Below the pieces are notes generated by a model. The model did no database searches, was not told the DNA's origin, and saw only the letters and a program-made list of their open reading frames with translations. DNA of 9,795 nucleotides, taken from the NCBI GenBank assembly GCA_902462035.1, contig CABQAC010000056.1:1-9795 (forward strand), read 5' to 3'. Positions within the stretch are counted from its first letter, which is position 1, and the number at the start of each line of letters is the position of its first letter. Shown here in pieces: positions 1-6,550 of the stretch. The stretch is from an uncultured Eubacteriales bacterium (GTDB lineage Bacteria > Bacillota > Clostridia > Oscillospirales > Acutalibacteraceae). Position numbers and translations under genes: made by a program.

Positions 1-1483
1 AGGGGGTCTGATCCAAAATCAGGACAGCTTCATCCCCTTCGGACGCGGCATCGGTACGCGCCCCGTCGTGGAGAACCGCCAGGATTTTTGCCTCGCCCGA
101 CATGGAAGCGTACCCGGTAAACCGGGTGGCCGCCACTTGTTCGAGCGCGGCGGAATCGCTGGCCCAGGATTCCCCATCGGATTTTTTCCGCGCGGCGCGG
201 GCTGTTTCTTTTTGGCGCTTCATCAGTTCCTGGAAACGTTCCTCATCCACCTTCATACCCTTTTCCGCCAAAATTTCCTTGGTCAGGTCAATGGGAAATC
301 CATATGTGTCGTTTAGCTTAAAGGCATCCTCCCCCGAAAGGGTATCGGTAGCGGCAGAATCGATCATATCGCCCAGCAGCGCCATGCCCTGATCGATGGT
401 CCGGGCAAAGCTTTCTTCCTCCACCGCGATAACCTTTTGAATAAATTCTTTCTTTTCCACCAGCTGCGGGTAAGCGGTGCGGTTTTCTTCAATAACCGTT
501 TCGCACAGCTGGGCAAGGAACAGCCGGTTAATCCCCAGCAGCCTGCCGTGCCGGGCCGCCCGGCGGAGCAGCCGGCGAAGCACGTAGCCCCGGCCCGCGT
601 TGGAAGGCATAATACCGTCGCTGATCATAAAGGTAGTACTGCGGATATGATCGGTAATCACCCGCAGGGAAATATCGGACTTCTCCCCCGCGCCATACGA
701 TACGCCGGAAATCTCGCTGACCTTTTTCATAATGTTCTGAATGGTATCGGTCAAAAACAGGTTGTCGACCCCCTGCATCACGCAGGCAAGGCGCTCCAGA
801 CCCATGCCGGTATCAATATTCGGGTGGTCCAGGGGCGTATAATTGCCCTTGCCGTCGTTTTCAAACTGGGTGAACACCAGGTTCCAAACTTCCACAAACC
901 GGTCGCAGTCACAGCCAACGCCGCAGGTGGGCGACCCGCAGCCGTACTTCTCGCCGCGGTCAAAATAAATTTCGGAACAGGGGCCGCAAGGTCCGGATCC
1001 GTGCTCCCAAAAGTTATCTTCCTTGCCCAGCCGGACGATATGGGAAGGATCCACCCCGACCTCCTTGGTCCAAATGTCAAAAGCCTCGTCGTCGTCCTGG
1101 TAAATGGAGCACCACAGCCGCTCCTTAGGCATTTTTAACACTTCGGTAAAGAACTCCCACGCCCAGCGGGTGGCTTCGTGTTTAAAATAGTCGCCAAACG
1201 AAAAATTCCCCAGCATCTCGAAGTACGTGCCGTGCCGGGCGGTGATACCAACCCGCTCGATATCCGGGGTGCGGATGCACTTTTGGCAGGTGGTGACCCG
1301 CTTGCGGGGGGGCGTAATTTCGCCGGTGAAGTATTTCTTCATCGGCGCCATGCCCGAATTGATCAGCAGTAAACTTTTGTCGTTTTGCGGTACCAGCGAA
1401 AAGCTGGGCAGCCGCAAATGCCCCTTGGATTCAAAAAAAGACAAGTATTTCTCCCGCAGTTCGTTCAGTCCCGTCCATTCCAT
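1..1483 (-). CDS. alaS: Alanyl-tRNA synthetase, N-terminal 494 residues (3' end outside window)
   Basis: AlaRS charges tRNA-Ala with alanine in the cytoplasm. The frame begins MEWTGLNELREKY at 1483 and stays open to base 1, where it reads VLILDQTP, the usual entry to the editing domain. Visible class II aminoacylation-domain landmarks are LINSGMAPMKKYF (about residues 40-52), the motif 2 region TARHGTYFEMLGNFSFGDYF (about 81-100) and the motif 3 segment DTGMGLERLACVMQG. The Cys-rich stretch CGSPTCGVGCDCDRF lies between them. The editing domain and C-Ala domain must lie to the left of the window. An in-frame ATG at 1495 directly abuts the AAAGG ribosome binding site and is unlikely to be used. 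ATG 1483 lies 12 bases behind it and gives the standard family N terminus. Expression should be controlled by the T-box leader upstream. Confidence 0.97.
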   Translation of the reverse strand, partial: MEWTGLNELREKYLSFFESKGHLRLPSFSLVPQNDKSLLLINSGMAPMKKYFTGEITPPRKRVTTCQKCIRTPDIERVGITARHGTYFEMLGNFSFGDYFKHEATRWAWEFFTEVLKMPKERLWCSIYQDDDEAFDIWTKEVGVDPSHIVRLGKEDNFWEHGSGPCGPCSEIYFDRGEKYGCGSPTCGVGCDCDRFVEVWNLVFTQFENDGKGNYTPLDHPNIDTGMGLERLACVMQGVDNLFLTDTIQNIMKKVSEISGVSYGAGEKSDISLRVITDHIRSTTFMISDGIMPSNAGRGYVLRRLLRRAARHGRLLGINRLFLAQLCETVIEENRTAYPQLVEKKEFIQKVIAVEEESFARTIDQGMALLGDMIDSAATDTLSGEDAFKLNDTYGFPIDLTKEILAEKGMKVDEERFQELMKRQKETARAARKKSDGESWASDSAALEQVAATRFTGYASMSGEAKILAVLHDGARTDAASEGDEAVLILDQTP

Positions 1484-1623
1484 CTTGATGATCATCCTTT
1501 CTCAGTAAGCCGGAAGGCCTTGTCCGGTTTGGCAGAGCCAACTTTTATAATAAGAACCAATCGGACGCGCTTCATTCTCCTGACCGGCTTTTCGGCGTGG
1601 CGCAAAGGCAGGGCTTCCCACAC
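1484..1623 (-). other. Leader segment between T-box terminator and alaS, with a long imperfect hairpin
   Basis: About 140 bases separate the T-box terminator U-tract from the alaS start. On the minus strand an outer 7-bp pairing joins AAGCCGG (1590-1584) to CCGGCTT (1513-1507). Inside it GTCCG-A-TTGG (1566-1557) can pair with CCAA-AC-CGGAC (1532-1522). A competing small hairpin TTGGC-tct-GCCAA can form from part of the same bases. The segment ends with the alaS ribosome binding site AAAGG (about 1496-1500). I find no reading frame with a plausible start and no convincing internal promoter. The pairing is seen in the sequence; any regulatory role is inference. Confidence 0.45.
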
Positions 1624-1667
1624 AAAAAAAGGACTTTTTCATCACCAAACATGGGACGAAAAAATCC
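1624..1667 (-). terminator. Intrinsic terminator of the alaS T-box leader
   Basis: On the minus strand GGATTTTTTCGTC (1667-1655) pairs with GATGAAAAAGTCC (1643-1631) in a 13-bp stem with two G-U pairs, and seven T residues (1630-1624) follow. The 5' arm overlaps the end of the T-box sequence by three bases. Antiterminator formation (TGGG at 1680-1677 with CCCA just past the T-box bulge) would therefore compete with this stem, as in standard T-box attenuation. Confidence 0.93.
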
Positions 1668-1851
1668 GCGGTACCACCCAAATTACGCCTTACGGCGCCA
1701 CTTTCGCCCCTTAACGCGGGGAGACGCCGCCGTTTGTCACGGCAGAGCTCCGGGGCGGCATCCTTGCGTGCGCCGGAAAAAGCCTTGCAGCAAGCGGCTT
1801 TCTCTCTGAATCCGGGTTCCACAGGATTTCCCCATCCATGCTTCTTCTATT
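1624..1851 (-). promoter_or_regulatory. T-box riboswitch upstream of alaS
   Basis: The T-box sequence TGGTACCGCGGA (1676-1665) matches the family consensus. Its bulge TGGT would pair with an ACCA tRNA end, which agrees with the A discriminator of tRNA-Ala. Upstream, Stem I can be folded with GGGG (1833-1830) against CCCC (1755-1752), and above that UCCU-GUG against CGC-A-AGGA. The loop between these helices carries GCC (1759-1757) on its 3' side, a candidate alanine specifier. An AGAGAG stretch (1807-1802) fits the usual purine-rich Stem I motif. A stem III-like CCCC-loop-GGGG precedes the antiterminator. Uncharged tRNA-Ala should stabilise the antiterminator and allow alaS transcription. A GCU in GGAGCTC (about 1752-1746) is a less well-placed alternative specifier. 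The leader 5' end is placed at the inferred transcription start. Confidence 0.93.
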
Positions 1852-1857
1852 TGTTTT

Positions 1858-1886
1858 ATTATATTCCTATTTTCGCCGGTTGTCAA
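1858..1886 (-). promoter_or_regulatory. Consensus sigma-A promoter for alaS leader
   Basis: On the minus strand TTGACA (1886-1881) is followed by exactly 17 bases and TATAAT (1863-1858): both hexamers and the spacer are perfect consensus. The expected start is near 1851, in A-rich sequence just upstream of T-box Stem I. The -35 hexamer directly abuts the TAA stop codon of the PBP gene, so no terminator fits between that gene and this promoter. Confidence 0.93.
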
Positions 1887-3503
1887 TTATCGCAAGCCCA
1901 ATTCCGCGCCCAGTTCGTTGTTGATCCGGTCCACAATTTTTTTAAAAATCGGGCCGCAGGTTCCGCTGCCGGTTTTTCCGTCTTCAGCCAGCACCACGAC
2001 CACATAGCGGGGCTGTTCGGCGGGGAAGAAGCCCGCAAACCACGCCTGAATCACCGAATGGCCGTTCTTGATCCAACCCGTCTCGGCAGTGGCGGTTTTC
2101 GCGCCCGCGCCGCCGTCCTCCGGGCGTCCGGTCCCCGCGGTTCCGGCCATGACCGTCTGTACCATATAGTCCTTCAATGCCTGGGCCGTTTCCTTTTGCA
2201 TGGCGCGGGTGGCGGGCGCGCTTTCATAGCGGCGAACCGTTTCCCCGTCCGGTCCTGTGGTACGTTCCATCAGCCGGGGCTGCATATAATCGCCCTGGTT
2301 GACGATGGCGTTGACCAGCGCCGCAATTTGCAGGGGGGTAGCCATCAAATCCCCCTGGCCGAACGAAAAATTGGCAAGAGCCGCCGGCGCCTGCAGCGAA
2401 TCCGCCGTAGGCAGCGTGCCCTTTTGATTTTCAATCCCGGAAGCCAGAGAATAGTTTTTGCCAAAACCCAGCCGGCCCGCCATTTCCAACAGCGTTTTGC
2501 CCCCGATACGGGGGGAAAGATTGATAAAATAGCAGTTGCAGGAAACGGAAAGGGCGCGCTGCAGATTGACCTCGCCGTGTTTGGTCGCGCCGATGCACTG
2601 AAAGGTATGCCCCGCATATTCGGTCGTGCCCTCGCACAGGTAGACCATCTGATCGTTTCCGGTTTCCATGGCCGCCGCCGCGGACACCAGTTTGAAGATT
2701 GACCCCAGGTTATAGGGAGAAAGCGCGCGGTTGACCAAAGGCCCGTCGGGGTTTTCCAAACTTTCCTGCAAATTTTCCACTGTAAAGGTGGGAACGCTTA
2801 CCATAGCGCGAATTTCCGCGGTGGGCACTTCCAATATAACGACGGCGCCGGTCTTCATCGTTTCCTTCGCCACTTCCTCGGCAATGGTTTGCAGACGCTG
2901 GTCCAACGTCAGCACGACGCCCTGCTGGTTTTCCGCCGTGTAATGCTCGATTTCCGGCTGTTCGCCGGTCAGCGTCCGGCCCAGCGCGTCCACCTTATAG
3001 CGCACCATGGTATCCTCCCCTGCGGCGGAAAGCCAATCGTCATACGCCTTTTGAATACCGGATACCGCATCCCCGTCCCCGTTTAAATACCCCAGCGTCT
3101 GGGCCGCCACAGCCGGATTGGCGCCTGAGGTAGTGCGGAAAACCTGGACGCCGTCGCAGGGCTCGGCCGGGCCGGGCAGGTTGACTAGGATGGGTTTTCC
3201 CTTGGCCATCCGTTCTCGGATGGCGGCGGCTTCCTCCCCCGAAAAATGGGCAGATACAAACTGAAGCGATTCCGGCGTGGACACGATGGCGGCCTTGTAC
3301 AAAGCATCGGTATTGGTCATCGGCCGCATGCGGGTATCGAACACCGTGCCCCTGGACCCTGGGATACGCAGGGTATAGGTGCTTTGCAGTTCCGCCGCCT
3401 GGGCCAGCTGCTCCCCCTGGGACAAGGACAATACACGGAAGGCTAGGCCGATGGTCAGCGCCATCATAGCGCAAAACGCGACAACCGTTCTTTTCTTCAT
3501 CAT
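1887..3503 (-). CDS. Class B penicillin-binding protein (transpeptidase), KTG motif reads KTA
   Basis: This is a predicted peptidoglycan transpeptidase of 538 residues anchored in the membrane by an N-terminal segment (about residues 6-25) after MMKKR. A non-catalytic N-terminal region with RGTVFDTRMRP (51-61) follows, and then the transpeptidase domain. The domain has SIFK (268-271) as the serine motif and SCN (321-323) as SxN. The third motif reads KTA (469-471, in AKTATAETGW) where most family members have KTG. Two Cys at 290 and 303 in CEGTTEYAGHTFQC match a pattern common in SpoVD/PBP4b-type proteins. I chose ATG 3503 because GAAAGGGTG precedes it by about 10 bases and MMKKR leads straight into the membrane segment; a longer reading would start inside the upstream terminator. 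The gene set nearby suggests a PbpI/PBP4b-like protein, a sporulation PBP in B. subtilis, but that assignment is inference. I see no clear promoter in the 98 bases before the start. Confidence 0.9.
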   Translation of the reverse strand: MMKKRTVVAFCAMMALTIGLAFRVLSLSQGEQLAQAAELQSTYTLRIPGSRGTVFDTRMRPMTNTDALYKAAIVSTPESLQFVSAHFSGEEAAAIRERMAKGKPILVNLPGPAEPCDGVQVFRTTSGANPAVAAQTLGYLNGDGDAVSGIQKAYDDWLSAAGEDTMVRYKVDALGRTLTGEQPEIEHYTAENQQGVVLTLDQRLQTIAEEVAKETMKTGAVVILEVPTAEIRAMVSVPTFTVENLQESLENPDGPLVNRALSPYNLGSIFKLVSAAAAMETGNDQMVYLCEGTTEYAGHTFQCIGATKHGEVNLQRALSVSCNCYFINLSPRIGGKTLLEMAGRLGFGKNYSLASGIENQKGTLPTADSLQAPAALANFSFGQGDLMATPLQIAALVNAIVNQGDYMQPRLMERTTGPDGETVRRYESAPATRAMQKETAQALKDYMVQTVMAGTAGTGRPEDGGAGAKTATAETGWIKNGHSVIQAWFAGFFPAEQPRYVVVVLAEDGKTGSGTCGPIFKKIVDRINNELGAELGLR

Positions 3504-3600
3504 CAAGGTATCACCCTTTCGCATAAGCCGGAAGATTGGCAGCCCACAATCACGCGATGCGTATGGGGCCTCGTATTTGATCCGGATTCTGGGCGGACGC

Positions 3601-3666
3601 AAACACAAAACGCCCCCGGGGGACAACCGGCAATCGTTTGGATTGCCTTATTATTCCCCGGGGGCG
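3601..3666 (-). terminator. Two-tier GC-rich terminator behind the U32 gene
   Basis: On the minus strand CGCCCCCGGGGA (3666-3655) pairs with TCCCCCGGGGGCG (3623-3611), and TTTTGTGTTT follows (3610-3601). The space between the arms holds a second perfect stem, GGCAATC (3647-3641) with GATTGCC (3635-3629). The lower stem is almost pure G/C and each arm is itself palindromic. It lies 86 bases past the U32 stop codon and is oriented to end that transcript. The T-tract is interrupted, so efficiency is uncertain. Confidence 0.78.
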
Positions 3667-3751
3667 CTCAAATATTTACCATCGGAGCACAGCGGCGCTT
3701 TTGTTTTTCCATAGCCGTTTTTTCTTTTGGCGCCGGAACACCGGCAGCCGG

Positions 3752-4981
3752 CTATGGGCGGTCCACCTTCCGCCGTAAAAAAGTTCCGGGCGCAAAGGGG
3801 CGGCTGGAACAGAAATATACGGTCATAGCCGCATGGGGCGCGGAACCTATGGGCTGGTGGGATTCGTTTTGCAGTTCCCGCACCGTTATTGTCACCGGTT
3901 CCCGCCCGCCGCCGGGTTCCAGCGCTTCGAGCAAATCCCCCTCAAAAAAACGGTTGCGCTGAGAAACACGCAGCAAGCCGTTTTCCCAGCCGGTGCAAAC
4001 GCCGCATACCTCCCAGCTTTGGAGCGAGCCGCCCTGGCCGGGCGACTGGCCGGGCGCGCCGCCCAAATAAAACCCGGTAGAGTAAGGGCGGTGACCCACC
4101 TTTTCCAGCTCTTCCGCCACCCAATCCGGCAGGCGGTCTATGCCGGGATGGGCGTTCCATTCCTGGATGGCCCTGCGGTACGCGTTGGCCGTCACCGCGG
4201 CATAATAAGCCGTTTTGGCCCGTCCTTCAATTTTTAAACTGGTTACGCCTGTTTGAATCAATTGCGGCAAATGGCGGATCATACACAAATCCTTGGAATT
4301 GAGCAGATAGGTAAAACCGTCCTCCTCCGCCACCGGCAGGTATTGCCCAGGCCTTTTTTCCTCCTCCAGCCGGTATTTCCAACGGCAGGGCTGGGCACAG
4401 TCCCCATGGTTGGCGCCCCGGCCGGTCAAGTAATCGGATATGACGCATCTTCCAGAAACCGACAAACACATGGAACCGTGAACAAACGCCTCCAATTCGA
4501 GTTTTGGCGGCGTCTTGGCCCGGATGGCGGCAATCTGCTCCAAACGAAGCTCCCTGGCCAAAATCACCCGGCTGGCGCCCAGTTCGTACAGCAAACAGGC
4601 CGTCTCGTGGTTCGACACCCCGGCCTGGGTGGATATGTGCATCACAGCGCGCGGTACAGCCCTGCGGACGGCGCGAAATGCCCCCAGGTCAGACACGATA
4701 AACGCGTCTACCCCCAATTCAGCCGCTTCCCGCGCAAACGCGGCCAGAGAATCCATTTCCTCCGGAAAGGGGACGGTATTGCAAGCAAGGTACACCCGCG
4801 CGCCCTTCTCGTGCGCGTAACCGATTCCCTGCGCCAGCGCGTCTTTCGTAAAGTTGGCGCACGAAGTCCGCATGCCGAAATCCTTTCCCGCCAGATAAAC
4901 CGCGCTGGCCCCAAAGTCCACTGCGGCCCGCAGCCGTGACAAATCCCCGGCCGGAGAGAGCAGTTCCGGAGTCTGAATCAT
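3752..4981 (-). CDS. U32-family protein, TrhP/YrrO-like (probable tRNA 5-hydroxyuridine formation)
   Basis: The 409-residue protein begins MIQTPELLSPAGDLSRLRAA and carries the U32 signature between E164 and S182 (EAFVHGSMC then GRCVIS). Four Cys (C172, C179, C195, C199) are spaced as in U32 proteins that bind an iron-sulfur cluster. Family members once annotated as collagenase-like peptidases include TrhP and RlhA, which hydroxylate tRNA U34 or 23S rRNA. In B. subtilis two such genes lie beside mltG, which favours a TrhP-like role here (inference from context). The C-terminal part (about 300-409) resembles the extra domain of longer members. ATG 4981 is preferred because GGGGAAAGGG lies about 10 bases before it; the in-frame ATG at 5002 overlaps the terminator tail. 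No promoter fits between the hairpin behind mltG and this start, so expression probably relies on readthrough or on a promoter within mltG. Confidence 0.92.
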   Translation of the reverse strand: MIQTPELLSPAGDLSRLRAAVDFGASAVYLAGKDFGMRTSCANFTKDALAQGIGYAHEKGARVYLACNTVPFPEEMDSLAAFAREAAELGVDAFIVSDLGAFRAVRRAVPRAVMHISTQAGVSNHETACLLYELGASRVILARELRLEQIAAIRAKTPPKLELEAFVHGSMCLSVSGRCVISDYLTGRGANHGDCAQPCRWKYRLEEEKRPGQYLPVAEEDGFTYLLNSKDLCMIRHLPQLIQTGVTSLKIEGRAKTAYYAAVTANAYRRAIQEWNAHPGIDRLPDWVAEELEKVGHRPYSTGFYLGGAPGQSPGQGGSLQSWEVCGVCTGWENGLLRVSQRNRFFEGDLLEALEPGGGREPVTITVRELQNESHQPIGSAPHAAMTVYFCSSRPFAPGTFLRRKVDRP

Positions 4982-5001
4982 TATAAAACACCCTTTCCCC
5001 A

Positions 5002-5039
5002 TAAAAACGGAGCCGCAAACCGTTGGGTTGCGGCTCCGT
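5002..5039 (-). terminator. Intrinsic terminator or attenuator between mltG and the U32 gene
   Basis: On the minus strand ACGGAGCCGCAACC pairs with GGTTTGCGGCTCCGT: 12 continuous pairs, one bulged T, two more pairs and a CAAC loop. TTTT then A follows directly (5006-5002). It begins 10 bases past the mltG stop codon. The T-tract runs straight into the GGGGAAAGGG ribosome binding site of the next gene. The U-run is short for the stem, so partial readthrough is plausible. Confidence 0.85.
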
Positions 5040-5049
5040 AACCGTGCGT

Positions 5050-6477
5050 TTAGTCCGCCGTCGCAGGGGGATCCTGCGCTTGGGAGGAGGCCGGCTCGGC
5101 CTTTTGGACCTGGCTGGCAGTCTGCAGGTTGCGTTCATGTTCCGCCAGCGTGGCGGCATAATACGCTTTGCCGTTGATGTCCATGTTGAAAAAGTAATAC
5201 TTTGTGGTTGCCGGGTACAGCGCGGCGTTAATGGCGCTTAAACTCGGGCTGCAAATAGGCCCGGGCGGCAGCCCCTGAATTTGATAGGTGTTATACTTGC
5301 TTTGGTACCCCTCCGGCATGGTGTCCTTGGTATAGGGATAATAGTCCGTGGTATTGGATTCCAGCTTGGGATAGGTCGCTGGATTTTTCAGGCGGTTGTG
5401 GAATACGGACGAAACTTTGCGCCTGTCGGTGTCGTTGGCGGCTTCTTTTTCGATGATGGAAGCCAAGGTCAGCACCTGGTCCATGGTCATACCCAAATCA
5501 TCGGCCCGTTCCAGCATTTCCGCCGTGATCTTTCTGTTATAGTTGTTCAGGAATTTTTGAATGACGGTTTTTGGGTTTTCGTACAAATAAAATTCGTAGG
5601 TGTCCGGGAACAGATATCCTTCCAGCGTATAGATGCGGTCGGTTGGGTTTGAAATGCTGGCGATGAAGCTGTAATTCTGGAAATTGCCTGTTGTGACAAT
5701 ATTCATAAAATCTTCCTTGGTGCAGACGTTGGCGTCCTCCAGCTGGTTGCCGATTTGATCGATGGTGCAGCCCTCGATAAAGGTAATGCTGACTTTATCC
5801 AAACGGTTGGCGTTCTGCTGCAGCTCGTTCAAAATCGCCTCGTAATCCAGGTTTGTGGAAATATTATAGGTGCCGGGCAGAAATTTCGCCTTGGTCATCG
5901 AAGCATAAAGCTTGAAGAAAAAGGGTTCCTTCACCACTCCGGTTTCGGCAAGCTGACCGACTACGTCGTTTAAATCGCTCTCCTTGGTGATGGTGATGGT
6001 CGCCTCTCCATCCTCTTTATGTGCGCCCAGCAGGTCGTAAGCGCCTTTTATGATGTATTGGGACGCAACCAGGGAAACAATGGTGATGATCACCATGTAA
6101 ATCATCGCATACAGGCAGCCGTTACGTTTTTTTCGCTTCACCTGTTTGGGCGGCTTTTCCGGCTGCGCCGGCTGGCGGCCGTATTTTTCGTACTCGCTCG
6201 CCACCCCGCCGCTAAAACTTTGGACTTCCTCCTGCTGGGGCAGATCCACCGCGCCCACCGCGGGGAACGGGTCGGTCACCGCGGGTATTTCCAGGGTTGC
6301 TTGTTCCGTATTCACAGCGGGTTGCGGGGTTTCCGCGGCAAATTCGGGTTCTTTCAGCTCCAGGACAAAGCTTTCCACCTTCTCCTTGCGCCTTTTCGAA
6401 AAATCCTCCAGTTCCGCCGGGTTCTCCTCCTCCCCGCTGCCCGGGGAAGTGGAAAAGATATCGTCTTGCGTATTCAT
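5050..6477 (-). CDS. mltG: Endolytic murein transglycosylase MltG (YceG-like)
   Basis: MltG cuts nascent glycan strands at the outer face of the membrane and helps set their length. The 475-residue protein has a long acidic, Pro/Glu-rich cytoplasmic N terminus (1-110), a basic KRKKR stop (114-118) and one membrane segment (about 122-143). An extracellular part with the LysM-like subdomain (about 160-205) and the YceG catalytic domain follows. Conserved blocks are LEGYLFPDTYEF (285-296), LASIIEKEAAN (338-348, with E343 at the catalytic glutamate position) and GLPPGPICSPSLSAI (402-416). The last 20 residues are a Gln/Ala/Pro tail. ATG 6477 has AGGAAAGG about 11 bases before it. The gene follows 5-formyltetrahydrofolate cyclo-ligase by 73 bases and is closed by a terminator. 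Confidence 0.96.
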   Translation of the reverse strand: MNTQDDIFSTSPGSGEEENPAELEDFSKRRKEKVESFVLELKEPEFAAETPQPAVNTEQATLEIPAVTDPFPAVGAVDLPQQEEVQSFSGGVASEYEKYGRQPAQPEKPPKQVKRKKRNGCLYAMIYMVIITIVSLVASQYIIKGAYDLLGAHKEDGEATITITKESDLNDVVGQLAETGVVKEPFFFKLYASMTKAKFLPGTYNISTNLDYEAILNELQQNANRLDKVSITFIEGCTIDQIGNQLEDANVCTKEDFMNIVTTGNFQNYSFIASISNPTDRIYTLEGYLFPDTYEFYLYENPKTVIQKFLNNYNRKITAEMLERADDLGMTMDQVLTLASIIEKEAANDTDRRKVSSVFHNRLKNPATYPKLESNTTDYYPYTKDTMPEGYQSKYNTYQIQGLPPGPICSPSLSAINAALYPATTKYYFFNMDINGKAYYAATLAEHERNLQTASQVQKAEPASSQAQDPPATAD

Positions 6478-6496
6478 GCTTCGTCACGCCTTTCCT

Positions 6497-6521
6497 GATG
6501 CGGATTATGGGGCGCCGCATC
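6497..6521 (-). other. Small hairpin just upstream of the mltG ribosome binding site
   Basis: On the minus strand GATGCGG (6521-6515) pairs perfectly with CCGCATC (6503-6497) across an 11-base loop, and the AGGAAAGG ribosome binding site begins immediately after it. There is no T-tract, so it is not an intrinsic terminator. It may protect or position the mRNA end or tune mltG translation. A role is speculative. Confidence 0.35.
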
Positions 6522-6550
6522 TTAATGTCGGGACTTGTCCGGGCGGACGC

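Noticed and set aside
437..1138. Open plus-strand frame (233 codons) opposite alaS
   Set aside because: Antisense shadow of AlaRS codons, with low-complexity composition and no plausible start site.
1540..1560. TATTATAA-like -10 element inside the alaS leader
   Set aside because: No -35-like hexamer lies 16-18 bases upstream on the minus strand, and the consensus promoter at 1858-1886 already explains expression.
1965..1980. A second KTG triplet near the PBP C terminus (residues 510-512)
   Set aside because: It lies about 40 residues past the expected third motif, in a block that aligns with the C-terminal GSG..PIF segment, so it does not replace the active-site motif.
1734..2702. Long open frame on the plus strand (322 codons) opposite the PBP gene
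   Set aside because: It lies wholly antisense to a well-conserved PBP, has no recognisable domain, is Arg/Gly/His-rich as GC-rich antisense frames are, and lacks a convincing ribosome binding site.
3540..3570. CATACGCAT resembling a sporulation (sigma-E) -10 before the PBP gene
   Set aside because: The only -35-like sequence (TCAAATA) is about 8 bases away, too close for the sigma-E spacing, so the match is probably chance.
3720..3752. GC hairpin GGC-t-GCCGG-tgtt-CCGGC-GCC directly behind the U32 stop
   Set aside because: On the minus strand it is followed by A-rich, not T-rich, sequence, so it is not an intrinsic terminator; the hairpin at 3601-3666 fits better.
4253..4939. Open plus-strand frame (228 codons) opposite the U32 gene
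   Set aside because: Antisense to a conserved gene, no family resemblance, and explained by GC-rich codon bias removing stops.
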